Shown here piece by piece: positions 1 through 12,410 of a stretch of DNA of 64,000 nt. The stretch spans positions 8,813,501-8,877,500 of the forward strand of contig NC_088303.1 of NCBI RefSeq assembly GCF_032854445.1. Direction: 5' to 3'. The notes beneath the pieces were generated by a model. It saw only the letters and a list, made by a program, of their open reading frames with translations, searched no databases and was not told where the DNA came from. Both the position numbers and the translations under genes were made by a program. The DNA comes from Liolophura sinensis (Eukaryota > Mollusca > Polyplacophora > Chitonida > Chitonidae). Position 1 is the first letter of the stretch. Every line of letters starts with the position of its first letter.

Positions 1-434
1 ATCTCAAAAGTTTTGCAGATATCAAAAAAATACAAGCAGATTCAGAATCAGCAGCTCAAGATACATCAGAATACGTTGAGAACATTTGAACTTTGAGAAC
101 TTTTTGTGACGTCACAAATTCGACCAATAGCGAGCTTCCAGAATTTTGACCGGAAGTGAACCATTTTCGCAAACTTTAAAGAACTCGTGACCTACTAGCC
201 GCATGTCGAATTTGAAAACGATCGGTTCAGTGGTTCTGGAGAAGAAGATTTTTAAAGATTTTACACAAAATCCAATATGGCGGCCGAACCACGTGACATG
301 AGAAAAAAAAAAAAATTATATTTCTAGAAAATTCTCCGCCAGATTGTGTGTACAAAATTTGAGATCTCTATTTTGAATGGTGTTTGAGTTCTGCTGCTAA
401 CAAGGGTCGGTGAAAAAAAATAATAATAATAATA
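1..434 (+). repeat. Array unit 0 (3' part only)
   Basis: This is the right-hand portion of a monomer cut by the window edge. It holds the promoter-like motif block: TGACGTCA at 107-114, CCAAT at 124-128, ACCGGAAGTGA at 149-159, AATATGGCGGC at 274-284 and CACGTG at 290-295. It ends in poly-A/(AAT)n at about 412-434 with no hairpin cassette. Confidence 0.9.
107..295 (+). promoter_or_regulatory. Promoter-like motif block (CRE-CCAAT-ETS-YY1-E-box), representative copy
   Basis: Within 190 bp there is a CRE palindrome in TGTGACGTCACA, a CCAAT box, an ETS consensus ACCGGAAGTGA, a YY1-type AATATGGCGGC and a USF/MYC-type E-box in CCACGTGAC, in this order. These are consensus sites for CREB/ATF, NF-Y, ETS/GABP, YY1 and bHLH-ZIP factors and are typical of TATA-less housekeeping promoters in animals. 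The block recurs at 1425-1614, 3957-4144, 5030-5218, 6353-6541, 8230-8418, 9722-9909, 10799-10987, 12077-12265, 13385-13573, 15201-15389 and 16631-16819, and partly at 2664-2845. The motifs are directly visible. Promoter activity is inference, since no transcript or downstream reading frame is seen. Confidence 0.45.
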
Positions 435-1987
435 ACTAGAATGGATCTGCGAATAGCAGATCCTAGGCCGGGATCCCGGATCGGATCGATGACGTTTTCC
501 CCTTCATGTTCTGTGTTCGAAGGACACATGTTCCACATACACGGCTTTGAAAGTTTCCATGCGACCTTACACCGTTTGTCACTGAGGCAGTCGGCCGGTC
601 ATTTGCATTCCCTCGAATAGATAGGCGACCTTGATGATGCTACGCTATGCCCAGTGAAAAACGGTCGTTCCTCGACAGATTTAGCCCGCTATTTGTAAGA
701 AATAAGGCAAAAACACGACCAGTGTAACAGCAGGTTTGTACATTCACATCTCAATCCACGACATGCCATGCACAGACTCACTGCTCCACTGATAGCTCGG
801 CCATCGTTGGAAAGTCAGCACTTGCACCAGTTCACGTGTCCATATCTGTTAATCACCCTGGCCTGTTTAACGTATAGTAAAGAGCACGAGGTCTGCGGCA
901 AAACAAAGCTAACTTTTACAGGTCCACGTTGTTTGCTGTTGTAGTTAGATCTCTACGCCTTCTAATAGAGTACTCGAGTTAGATGGGAACTGGAACCAAT
1001 GTCATCCTGAACCTGTTTCGGAAGATCACGGACAGTGTAGCCGAAAGCATCAGGTCAAATACTACAAACCCAGTCCAGTCCCCATCTAACTCCATGTTAA
1101 AGCAATAGAAATCCCACCTTTTTCTAAACAAAAACCGGTGTTGTGATTTAAACGCTTGTAGCGAAAAAACTATTTATCGGAGCTCAAATCCGTTGACGAA
1201 TGCTCGAAAGAGCATGTCTTGGGCTACAATTTCGTGCAGGTTGCACATTTCTAGCTGCCATAGTTCTCGAGTTACAGGTAATTGAAGTTACGTAACTTTT
1301 TTGAGTTTTTTGCTTATATCTCAAAAAGTTACACAGATATGCAAAAAATACATGCAGATTCGGAATCAGCAGCTCAAGATACATCAGAATCCAGAACTTT
1401 TGAACTTTGAGATGAAACTTTTTGTGACGTCACAAATTCGACCAATGGCGATACTTCCAGAGTTTTGACCGGAAGTGAACCATTTTCGCAAACTTTAAAG
1501 AACTCGTGACCTACTAGCTGTATGTCAAATTTGAAAACGATCGGTTCAGTGGTTCTTGAGAAGAAGATTTTTAAAGATTTTACACAAAATCCAATATGGC
1601 GGCCGAACCACGTGACATAGCAAAAAAGTTGAGAATTTGTCCCGAGGTATTTAACGCCAGAATATGTGTGCAAAATTTCAGACCTGTATGTTGAACGGTG
1701 AAAAAGTTTCCATGCGAACAATGTCGGTGAAAAAAAAATAATAATAATAATAATAATAATAATAAGAAAAAACAGAACGATTACAATAGGGATCCCGTTC
1801 GGGAGAACGGGATCCCTAATAATAATAATAAGAAAAAACAGAACAATAACAAAAGGGATCCCGTTCGGGAGAACGGGATCCCTAAAAACAGAACAATAAG
1901 AATAGGGATCCCGTTCGGGAGAACGGGATCCCTAAAAACAGAACAATAACAAAAGGGATCCCGTTCGGGAGAACGGGATCCCTAATA
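435..1987 (+). repeat. Array unit 1, with four hairpin cassettes
   Basis: A full-length monomer of 1553 bp. The motif block runs from TGACGTCA (1425-1432) to CACGTG (1609-1614). It has a longer (AAT)n than most units (about 1738-1765), followed by four hairpin cassettes, the largest number in any unit here. Confidence 0.92.
1788..1983. repeat. Four GGGATCCC hairpin cassettes
   Basis: Hairpins lie at 1788-1817, 1854-1883, 1904-1933 and 1954-1983. Each has perfect 13 bp arms, AGGGATCCCGTTC and its reverse complement, around a GGGA loop. The last three repeat every 50 bp with the linker TAAAAACAGAACAATAA. Confidence 0.95.
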
Positions 1988-2985
1988 ACTAGAATGGATC
2001 TGCGAATAGCAGATCCTAGGGCGGGATCCCGGATCGGATCGATGACGTTTTCCCCTTAATGATCTGTGTTCGAAGGACACAAGTTCCACATACACCGCTT
2101 TCAAAGTTTCCATGCGACATTACACCGTTTGTCACTGAGGCAGTCGGCCGGTCATTTGCATTTCTTCGAATAGATCGGCGACCTTGATGATGCTACGCTA
2201 TGCCCAGTGAAAAACGGTCGTTCCTTGGCAGACTTAGCCCGCTATTTGTAAGAAATAACGCAAAAACACGACCAGTGTAACACGAAGTTGGTACAGACTC
2301 ACAGCTCCACTGATAGCTCGGCCATCGTTAGAAAGCCAGCACTTGGACCAAGGCATATGTCCATATCTGTCAATCACCCTGGCCTGTATAAGAGAACGAG
2401 GCCTGCGCAAAACAAAGCTAACTTTTACAGGTCCACGTCGTTTTCAGTTGTAGTTAGATCTCTNNNNNNNNNNNNNNNNNNNNNNNNNNNNNNNNNNNNN
2501 NNNNNNNNNNNNNNNNNNNNNNNNNNNNNNNNNNNNNNNNNNNNNNNNNNNNNNNNNNNNNNNNNNNNNNNNNNNNNNNNNNNNNNNNNNNNNNNNNNNN
2601 NNNNNNNNNNNNNNNNNNNNNNNNNNNNNNNNNNNNNNNNNNNNNNNNNNNNNNNNNNNNNNNCATAAATTCGACCAATGGCGAACTTCCAGAATTTTGA
2701 ACGGAAGTGAACCATTTTCGCAAACTTTAAAGAACTCGTAACTTACTAGCAGCATGTTAAATTTGAAACCGATCGGTTCAGTGGTTCTGGAGAAGAAGAT
2801 TTTAAAGATTTTACACAAAATCCAATATGGCGTCCGAACCACGTGACATAGGAAAAAAGTGGAGAATTTGTCCCGAGATATTCACCGCCAGAATATGTGT
2901 GCAAAATTTCAGACCTGTATGTTAAACGGTAAAAAGTTTCCATGCGAACAAAGTCGGTGAAAAAAAAATAATAATAATAATAATA
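1988..2985 (+). repeat. Array unit 2, interrupted by an assembly gap
   Basis: This monomer has 200 N at 2464-2663 and a small deletion near 2288 that joins GTTGGTACA directly to GACTCACAGCTCC. The left half of the motif block falls in the gap. The YY1-like core is altered (ATGGCGTCC) and CACGTG is at 2840-2845. There is no hairpin cassette. Because arrays collapse in assembly, the true length here is unknown. Confidence 0.88.
2464..2663. other. Assembly gap, exactly 200 N
   Basis: Exactly 200 unknown bases lie inside a tandem repeat unit. The round length suggests a nominal placeholder, not a measured distance. One or more extra monomers could be missing here. Confidence 0.98.
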
Positions 2986-4281
2986 ACTAGAATGGATCTG
3001 CGAATAGCAGATCCTAGGCCGGGATCCCGGATCGGATCGATGACGTTTTCCCCTTCATGTTCTGTGTTCGAAGGACACATGTTCCACATACACGGCTTTC
3101 AAAGTTTCCATGCGACCTTACACCGTTTGTCACTGAGGCAGTCGGCCGGTCATTTGCATTCCCGTGAATAGATCGGCGAACTTAATGAAGTTAGGCTATG
3201 CCTAGTGAAAAACGGTCGTTCCTTGGCAGATTTAGCCCGCTATTTGTAGAAAAAACGCAAAAACACGACCAGTGTAACAGCAAGTTTGTACATTCACATC
3301 TCAATCCACGACACGCCATGCACAGACTCACGGCTCTCATGATAGCTCGGCCATCAATAGAAAGCCCGCAGTTGGGCCACGGCACATGTCCCATATCTGT
3401 CAATTACCCTGGCCTGTTTAACGTGTAGTAAAGAGCACGAGGTCTGCGCAAAACAAAGCTAACTTTTACAGTTGCATGCCGTTTACTGTTGTAGTTAGAT
3501 CTCTAACGCCATCTAATATAGTACTGTATGGCTGAATGTCATCCTACAACGGTTTCAGGAGATCACGGACAGTGTAGCCGAAAGCATCAGGTCAAATACT
3601 ACAAATCCAGTCCATTCCCCATCTAACTCCATGTTAAAGCAATAGGATTCCCATCTTTTTCTAAACAAAAACGGTGTTGTTTTTAAACGCTTCTAGCGAG
3701 AAAACTTTTAATCGGAGCTCAAATCCGTTGACGAATGATCGAAAGAGCGTGTCTTGAACTACATTTTCATGCAATTTGCACATTTCTAGCTGCCATAGTT
3801 TTCGATTAAAACGCCATTGAAATTACGTAATTTTTTTAGTTTTTTGCTCATATCTCAAAAGTTACACAGATATGCAAAAAATACAACCAGATTCGGATCA
3901 GCAGCTCAAGATACATCAGAATTTGTTCAGATCAAATGAACTTTAAGAACTTTTTATGACGTCATAAATTCGACCAATAGCGAGCTTCTAGAGTTTTGAC
4001 CGGAAGTGAACTATTTTCGCAAACTTTAAAGAACTCATGACCTACTAGATGCATGTTAAATTTGGCAATGATCGGTTCAGTGGTTCTGGAGAAGAAGATT
4101 TTAAAGATTTTACCCAAAATCCAATATGGCGGCCGAACCACGTGACATAGCAAAAATAAAAAAATATACCCCTAGAAAATTTCCGCTAGATTATGTGTGC
4201 AAAATTTTGAACTTCTATGTTGACCGGTGTTGGAGTTCTGCTGCTAACAAATCGAAAAAAAAAAAAATAATAATAATAATA
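2986..4281 (+). repeat. Array unit 3
   Basis: A 1296 bp monomer with a short deletion around 3525-3540, where the segment normally reading GGAGTTAGATGGGAACTGG is reduced. The motif block spans 3957-4144. It has no hairpin cassette. By length and order it corresponds to unit 7 in the higher-order repeat. Confidence 0.9.
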
Positions 4282-5363
4282 ACTAGAATGATCTGCGAAT
4301 AGCAGATCCTAGGCCGGGATCCCGGATCTGATCGATGACGTTTTCCCCTTCATGTTCTGTGTTCGAAGGACACATGTTTCACATACACGGCTTTCAATGT
4401 TTCCATGCGATCTTACACCGTTTATCACTTAGTCAGTCGGCCGGTCATTTGCAATCCCTAGAATAGATCGGCGACCTTAATGATGCTACGCTATGCCCAG
4501 TGAAAAACTGTCGTTTCTTGCCAGACTTAAAACGCTATTTGTAAGAAATAAGACAAAAACACGACCAGTGTAACAGCAAGTTTGTACAAGTTTGAACTGG
4601 AATCAATGTCATCCTACAACCGTTTTCGGGAGATCACGGACAGTGTAGCCGAAAGCATCAGGTCAAATACTACAAACCCAGTCCAGTCCCCATCTAACTC
4701 CATGTTAAATCATAGGATTCCCATCATTTTTTAACAAAAACGGTGTTGTTATTTAAACGCCTCTAGCGAGAAAACTATTAATCGGAGCTCAAATCCGTTG
4801 ACGAATGATCGAAAGAGCATGTCTTCAACTACATTTTCCTGCAGGTTGCACATTTCTAGCTGTCCATAGTTCTCGATTAAAAGGCCATTAAAATTACGTA
4901 ATTTTTTTAGTTTTTTGCTTATATCTCAAAAAGTTACACAGATATAGAGAAAATATAACCAGATTCGGAATCAGCAACTCAAGATACATCAGAATACGTT
5001 GAAAACATTTGAACTTTGAGAACTTTTTGTGACGTCATAAATTCGACCAATGGCGAGCTTCCAGAGTTTTGACCGGAAGTGAACCATTTTCGCAAACTTT
5101 AAAGAACTCGTAACCTACTAGCTGTATGTCAAATTTGAAAACGATCGGTTCAGTGGTTCTGGAGAAGAAGATTTTTAAAGATTTTTACACAAAATCCAAT
5201 ATGGCGGCGAACCACGTGACATAGCAAAAAAAAATGGAGAATTTGTCCCGAGATATTTACCGCCAGAATATGTGTGCAAAATTTCAGACCTCTATGGTGA
5301 AAAGTGAAAAAGGTTTCCTTGCTAACAATGTCGGTGAAAAAAAAATAATAATAATAATAAGAA
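4282..5363 (+). repeat. Array unit 4, carrying the internal deletion shared with unit 8
   Basis: A 1082 bp monomer. At about 4588-4597 the text jumps from GTTTGTACA straight to AGTTTGAACTGGAATC, deleting the segment that in other units runs from the ATTCACATCTCAATCC region to GATGGGAACTGG. Unit 8 has the same junction at about 10355-10365, so the two descend from one deleted ancestor. The motif block spans 5030-5218. Confidence 0.9.
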
Positions 5364-6744
5364 ACTAGATGGATCTGCGAATAGCAGATCCTAGGCCTGG
5401 GATCCCGGATCGGATCGATGACGTTTTCCCCGTCATGTTCTCTGTTCGAAGGACACCATGTTCCACATACACGGCTTCAAAGTTTCCATGCGACCTTACA
5501 CTGTTTGTCACTGAGGCAGTCGGCTTGGTCATTTGCAATCCTCGAATAGATCGGTGACCTTATTGATGCTACGATATGCCCAGTGAAAAACGGTCGTTCT
5601 TTGGCAGACTTAGCCCGCTTTTTCTAAAATATAACACAAAAACACGATCAGTGTAACAGCAAATTTGTACATTCACATCTCAATTCACGACCTGCCATGC
5701 ACAGTCTCACTGCTCTACTGATAGCTCGGTCATCGTTAGAAAGTCAGCACTTGGACCAGGGCACATGTCCATATCTGTCAATCACCCTGGCCTCTTTAAC
5801 GTATAGTATAGGGGACGAGGTCTGCGCAAAACAAAGCTAACTTTTACAAGTCCATTTCGTTTGCTGTTGTAGTTAGATCTCTACGCCATCTAATAGAGTA
5901 GTGGAGTTAGATGGGAACTGGAATGAATGTCATCCTATAACCGTTTCGGGAAATCACGGACAGTGTAGCCGAAAGCATCAGGTCAAATACTACAAACCCA
6001 GTCCAGTCCCAATCTAACTCCATGTTAAAGCAATAGGATTCCCATCTTTTTCTACACAAAAAACGGTGTTGTCATTTAAACGCTTGTAACGAAAAAACTA
6101 TTGATCGGAGCTGAAATCCGTTGACGAATGCTCGAAAGAGAATGTCTTGGGCTACAATGTCGTGCAGGTTGCACATTTCTAACTGTCATAGTTCTCGAGT
6201 TACAGGTCATTGAAATTACGTCACTTTTTTGAGTTTTTTGCTGATATCTCAAAAAGTTACACAGATATATAAAAAATACAAGCAGATTCGGAATCAGCAG
6301 TTCAAGATACATCAGAATACGTTAAGAACAATTGAACTTTGAGAACTTTTTGTGACGTCACAAATTCGACCAATAGCGAGCTTCCAGAGTTTTGATCGGA
6401 AGTGAACCGTTTTCTCAAACTTTAAAGAACTCGTAACTTACTAGCTGCATGTCAAATTTGAGAACGATCGGTTCAGTGGTTCTGGAGAAGAAGATTTTTA
6501 AAGATTTTACACAAAATCCAATATGGCGGCCGAACCACGTGACATAGCAAAAAAGTGGAGAATTTGTCCCCAGATATTCACCGCCAAAATATGTGTGCAA
6601 AATTTCAGACCTGTATGTTGAACAGTAAAAAAGTTTCCATGCGAACAAAGTCGGTGAAAAAAAAATAATAATAATAATAATAATAATAAGAAAAAAACAG
6701 AACGAATACAATAGGGATCCCGTTCCGGAAGAACGGGATCCCTA
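5364..6744 (+). repeat. Array unit 5, with one hairpin cassette
   Basis: A 1381 bp monomer with the motif block at 6353-6541, an (AAT)n tract at about 6666-6690 and a single hairpin at 6713-6743 whose loop is the longer CGGAA-containing variant. Confidence 0.9.
6713..6743. repeat. Single GGGATCCC hairpin cassette, variant loop
   Basis: The same 13 bp arms as the other cassettes, but with centre CGGAA in place of GGGA, giving 31 bp. It joins directly to the next unit's ACTAG with no (AAT)n between. Confidence 0.93.
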
Positions 6745-6811
6745 ACTAGAATGGATCTGCGAATAGCAGATCCTAGGCCGGGATCCCGGATCGGATCGAT
6801 GACGTTTTCCC

Positions 6812-7541
6812 TTATTTGTCTTTTGAATGTTGACATAGATCGAAGATTTTCAGCACACAGAGAGTACATGTGTAGCGCTTTCCACTCAGTGATGTTTAGG
6901 TTTACAGCTGTAACGGCTTTCTCTTACCAGACCTCCTCATATGTTGAAAAATTGCGCTTTTTCGCGTTTTGATTGCAATTTGCGGCAAAACTATACGTCA
7001 CCATCAAGAAATAAGTCCAGATTCATGATCAGGACGCCAAAGTACGTCGGGTACCATGCTTACAATGCCCTTGCCTTCATTGTGGTCACAAATGCATTGA
7101 AAATACATCATATAACATGGGGACGTAGAAGAGCCAAATACAGCAAATCGGCCTTTGGACAATATTTCAAGCACTGCAACTCGCACATTTATTGACACAC
7201 TTTAATGATTTTCCGCACGCCTAGAGTACCCAAAAAGCCCTTTGTACTCAGTCATTTTCAGCTCCACATCTGCAGCAGTTTTGTGTCACGTGACCTCCTA
7301 ACATGGGCGAAAATTGCACTTTTTAGCACTTTCATGGCAACTGGCGACAAAACTGTGCGTCGGAAAAAGGAAAAAGCACCAAATTCGTCCTCAGAACATC
7401 CAACACGCCTAGCAGACTACTTAAAATCTTGAAAGTGACAACATTTTCATCGCCTGACAAATTGCCTAACCTGGGATCGAACTCTGACATGACTAACACG
7501 CGACAGCGGTAAGAGAAAAGAAAGAAAGAAGAAAATTCATA
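6812..7541 (+). repeat. Alternative block A1 inside array unit 6
   Basis: About 730 bp unlike the standard monomer, matched by the block in unit 11. It has an internal dimer: ACTCAGTGATGTTTAGG near 6886 and ACTCAGTCATTTTCAGC near 7248 begin related segments about 362 bp apart, each containing CCAGACCTCC/CGTGACCTCC, TTGCGCTTTTT/TTGCACTTTTT and ATCAGGACG/CAGAACATC. Near the right end GGGATCGAACTC (7473-7484) reads on the minus strand as a tRNA T-arm/box B (GTTCGATCC). No long reading frame is present. Confidence 0.85.
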
Positions 7542-8573
7542 GTGTGTACTTTTATGTCTCAATCCACGACCTGCCATGTACAGACTCACTGCTCTACTGA
7601 TATCTAGGCCGTTGTCCGAAAGTCCACACCTGGACCAGGGCACATGTCCATATCTGTCAATCACCCTGACCTGGTTATTGTATAGTAAAGAAGACACGGT
7701 CTGCGCAAAACAAAGCCAACTTTTACAGGCCCACGTCGTTTACTGTTGTAGTTAGATCTCTACGTGATGTAATAGAGTACTGGAGTTAGATGGGAACTGG
7801 AATCAATGTCATCCTACAACCGTTTCGGGAAATCACGGACAGTGTAAGCGAAAGCATCAGGTCAAATACTACAAATCCAGTCCATTCCCCATCTAACTCC
7901 ATGTTAAAGCAATAGGATTCCCATCTTTTTCTAAACAAAAACGGTGTTCTGATTTAAACGCTTCTAGCGAGAAAACTATTGATCGGAGCTCAAATCCGTT
8001 GACGAATGATCGAAAGAGCGTGTCTTGAACTACATTTTCGTGCAGGTTGCACATTTCTAGCTGCCATAGTTCTCGATTAAAAGGCTATTGAAATTACGTA
8101 ATTTTTTTAGTTTTTTGCTGATATCTCAAAAAGTTACACAGATATGCAAAAAATACAAGCAGATTCGGAATCACCAGCTCAAGATACATCAGAATACGTT
8201 AAGAACATTTGAACTTTGAGAACTTTTTGTGACGTCACAACTTCGACCAATGGCGAGCTTCCGGAGTTTTCACCGGAAGTGAACCATTTTCGCAAACTTT
8301 AAAGAACTCGTAACCTACTAGCTGCGTGTCAAATTTGAAAACGATCGGTTCAGTGGTTCTGGAGAAGAAGATTTTTAAAGGTTTTACACAAAATCCAATA
8401 TGGCGGCCGAACCACGTGACATAGCAAAAAAATGGAGAATTTGTACGGAGATATTCACCGCCAGATTATGTGTGCAAAATTTGGCACTCCTATGTTGAAC
8501 GGTGTAAAAGTTTCCTTGCTAACAAACTTTGTGAAAAAAAAATAATAATAAGAAAAAACAGAACGATTACAAT

Positions 8574-8725
8574 AGGGATCCCGTTCGGGAAGAACGGGAT
8601 CCCTAATAAGAAGAAAAAACAGAACAATAACAATAGGGATCCCATTCCGGAAGAACGGGATCCCTAATAATAAGAAAAAACAGAACAACAACAAAAGGGA
8701 TCCCGTTCGGGAGAACGGGATCCCT
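8574..8725. repeat. Three GGGATCCC hairpin cassettes
   Basis: Hairpins at 8574-8604, 8635-8665 and 8696-8725, spaced 61 bp. The first has loop GGGAA. The second has a mutated left arm (GGGATCCCATTCC). Linkers are AATAAGAAAAAACAGAAC-like. Confidence 0.93.
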
Positions 8726-8732
8726 AATAATA

Positions 8733-10048
8733 ACTACAATGGATCTGCGAATAGCAGATCCTAGGCCGGGATCCCGGATCGGATCGATGACGTTTTCCCC
8801 TTCATGATCTTTGTTCGAAGGATACATGTTCCACAAACACGGCTTTCAAAGTTACCTTGCGACCTTACACCTTTTGTCACTGATGCAGTCGGCCGGTCAT
8901 TTCCATTCCCTCGAATAGATCGACGACCTTAATGATGCTACGATATGCCCAGTGAAAAACGGTCGTTCCTTGGCAGACTTAGCCCGCTAATTGTAAGAAA
9001 TAAGGCAAAAACACGACCAGTGTAACAGCCTGTTTGTACATTCACATCTCAATCCACGACATGCCATGCACAGACTCACTGCTCCACTGATAGCTCGGCC
9101 ATCGTTGAAAAGTCAGCACTTGGACCAGTTCACATGTCCATATCTGTTAATCACCCTGGACTGTTTAACGTATAGTAAAGAGTGCGAGGTCTGCGCAAAA
9201 CAAAGTTAACTTTTACAGGTCCATGTCATTTGCTGTTGTAGTTAGATCTCTACGCCTTCTAATAGAGTACTGGAGATAGATGGGAACTGGAATCAATGTC
9301 ATCCTACAACTGTTTCGGGAGATCACGGACAGTGTGGCCGAAAGCATCAGGTCAAATACTATAAACCCAGTCCAGTCCCCATCTAACTCCATGTTAAAGC
9401 AATAGCATTCCCACCTTTTTCTAAACAAAAAACGGTGTTGTGATTTAAACGCTTCTAGCGAAAAAACTATTGATCGGAGCTCAAATCCGTTGACGAATGC
9501 TCGAAAGAGCATGTCTTGGGCTACAATTTCGTGCAGGTTGCACATTTCTAGCTGTCCTAGTTCTTGAGTTACAGGTCATTGAAGTTACGTAACTTTATTG
9601 ATTTTTTGGCTGATATTTCAAAAAGTTACACAGATATTGAAAAAATACAAGCAGATTCGGAATCAGCAGCTGAAGATACATCAGAATACGTTCAGAACAT
9701 ATGAACTTTGAGAACTTTTTGTGACGTCACAAATTCGACCAATGGCGAGCTTCCAGAGTTTTGACCGGAAGTCAACCGTTTTCGCAAACTTGAAGAACTC
9801 CTGACTTACTAGTTGCATGTCAAATTTGAGAACGATCGGTTCAGTGGTTCTGGAGAAGAAGATTTTTAAAGATTTTACTCAAAATCCAATATGGCGGCCG
9901 AACCACGTGACATAGCAAAAAAGTGGAGAATTTGTCCCGAGATATTCACCGCCAGATTATGTGTGCAAAATTTCAGACCTGTATGTTGAACGGTAAAAAA
10001 GTTTCCATGCGAACAAAGTCGGTGAAAAAAAAAATAATAATAATAATA
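8733..10048 (+). repeat. Array unit 7
   Basis: A 1316 bp monomer starting with the variant ACTACAATGG instead of ACTAGAATGG. The motif block is at 9722-9909. No hairpin cassette is present. Confidence 0.9.
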
Positions 10049-11128
10049 ACTAGAATGGATCTGCGAATAGCAGATCCTAGGCCGGGATCCCGGATCGGAT
10101 CGATGACGTTTTCCCCTTCATGTTCTGTGTTCGAAGGACACATGTTCCACAAACACGGCTTTCAAAGTTACCTTGCTACCTTACACCGTTTGTCACTGAT
10201 GCAGTCGGCCGGTCATTTGCAATCCCTAGAATAGATCGGCGACCTTGATGATGCTACGCTATCCCCATTGAAAAACTGTCGTTTCTTGCCAGACTTAGAA
10301 CGCTATTTGTAAGACATAAGACAAAAACACGATCAGTGTAACAGCAAGTTTGTACAAGTTTGAACTGGAATCAATGTCATCCTACAACCGTTTCGGGAGA
10401 TCACGGACAGTGTAGCCGAAAGCATCAGGTCAAATACTACAAACCCAGTCCAGTCCCCATCTAACTCCATGTTAAATCAATAGTATTCCAATCATTTTCT
10501 AAACAAAAACGGTGTTGTTATTTAAACGCCTCTAGCGAGAAAACTATTAATCGGAGCTCAAATCCATTGACGAATGATCGAAAGAGCATGTCTTCAACTA
10601 CATTTTCATGCAGGTTGCACATTTCTAGCTGTCATAGTTCTCGATTAAAAGGCCATTAAATTTACGTAATTTTTTTAGTTTTTTTGCTCATATCTCAAAA
10701 AGTTACACAGATATAGAGAAAATATAACCAGATTCGGAATCAGCAGCTCCAGATACATCAGAATACGTTGAGAACATTTGAACTTTGAGAACTTTTTGTG
10801 ACGTCATAAATTCGACCAATGGCGAGCTTCCAGAGTTTTGACCGGAAGTGAACCATTTTCGCAAACTTCAAAGAACTCGTGACCTACTAGCTGTATGTCA
10901 AATTTGAAAACGATCGGTTCAGTGGTTCTGGAGAAGAAGATTTTTAAAGATTTTACACAAAATCCAATATGGCGGCCGAACCACGTGACATAGCAAAAAA
11001 ATGGAGAATTTGTCCCGAGATATTCACCGCCAAAATATGTGTGCAAAATTTCAGACCTCTATGGTGAAAAGTGAAAAAGTTTCCTTGCTAACAAAGTCGG
11101 TGAAAAAAAGAATAATAATAATAAAGAA
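10049..11128 (+). repeat. Array unit 8, carrying the deletion shared with unit 4
   Basis: A 1080 bp monomer with the same deletion junction as unit 4 (about 10355-10365) and further shared variants such as CTTGCCAGACTTA just upstream. The motif block spans 10799-10987. No hairpin cassette is present. Confidence 0.9.
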
Positions 11129-12410
11129 ACTAGAATGGATCTGCGAATAGCAGATCCTAGGCCGGGATCCCGGATCGGATCGATGACGTTTTTATCCTCA
11201 TGTTCTGTGTTCAAAGGACACATGTTCTACATACACGGCTTTCAAAGTTACCTTGCGACCTTACACCGTTTGTCACTGAGGCAGTCGGCCAGTCATTTGC
11301 ATTCCCTCGAATAGATCGGCGACCTTGATGATGCTACACTATGCCCAGGAAATAAGGCAAAAACACGACCAGTGTAACAGCAAGTTTGTACATTCACATC
11401 TCAATTCACGATCTGCCATGCACAGAATCACTGCTCCACTGATAGCTCGGCCATCGTTAGAAAGTCAGCACTTGGACAAGGGCACATGTCAATATCTGTC
11501 AATCACCCTGGCCTGTTTAACGTATTATAAAGAGGACGAGGTCTGCGCAAAACAAAGCTAACTTTTACAGGTCCACGTCGTTTGCTGTTGTAGTTAGATC
11601 TCTACGCCATCTAATAGAGTACTGGAGTTAGATGGGAACTGGAATCAATGTCATCCTACAACCGTTTCGGGAAATCACGGACAGTGTAGCCGAAAGCATC
11701 AGGTCAAATACTACAAACCCAGTTAAGTCCCCATCTAACTCCATGTTAAAGCAATGGGATTCCCACCTTTTTTTTATTCAAAAAACGGTGTTGTCATTTT
11801 TAAACGCTTGTAGCGAAAAAACTTTTGATCGGAGCTCAAATCCGTTGACGAATGCTCGAAAGAGCATGTCTTGGGCTACAATATCGTGCAGGTTGCACAT
11901 TTCTAGCTGTCATAGTTCTCGAGTTACAGGTCGTTGAAGTTACGTCACTTTTTTTACTTTTTTGCTAATATCTCTAAAAGTTACACAGATATGCCAAAAA
12001 CACAAGCAGATTCAGAATTAGCAGCTCAAGATACACCAGAATACGTTCAGAAAAATTGAACTTTGAGAACTTTTTGTGACGTCACAAATTCGACCAATGG
12101 CGAGCTTCCAGAATTTTTACCGGAAGTGAACCGTTTTCGCAAACTTTAAAGAACTCGTGACTTACTAGCTGCATGTCAAGTTTGAAACCGATCGGTTCAG
12201 TGGTTCTGGAGAAGAAGATTTTTAAACATTTTACACTAAATCCAATATGCCGGCCGAACCACGTGACATAGCAAAAAAGTGGAGAATTTGTCCCGAGATA
12301 TTCACCGCCAGATTATGTGTGCAAAATTTCAGACCTGTATGTTGAACGGTAAAAAAGTTTCCATGCGAACAAAGTCGGTGAAAAAAAAATAATAATAATA
12401 ATAATAAGAA
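11129..12410 (+). repeat. Array unit 9
   Basis: A 1282 bp monomer with its own deletion of about 55 bp near 11350, where ATGCCCAG joins GAAATAAGGC. The motif block spans 12077-12265, with a mutated YY1-like core (ATGCCGGCC). No hairpin cassette is present. Confidence 0.9.

Larger units (their letters stand above)
6745..8732 (+). repeat. Array unit 6, with replaced 5' block and three hairpins
   Basis: The longest unit (1988 bp). The conserved start runs to TGACGTTTTCCC, then about 730 bp of unrelated sequence (6812-7541) replaces the standard segment, and the standard text resumes at about 7543 (GTGTGTACTTTTATGTCTCAATCC). The motif block is at 8230-8418. Three hairpin cassettes end the unit. 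Confidence 0.9.
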
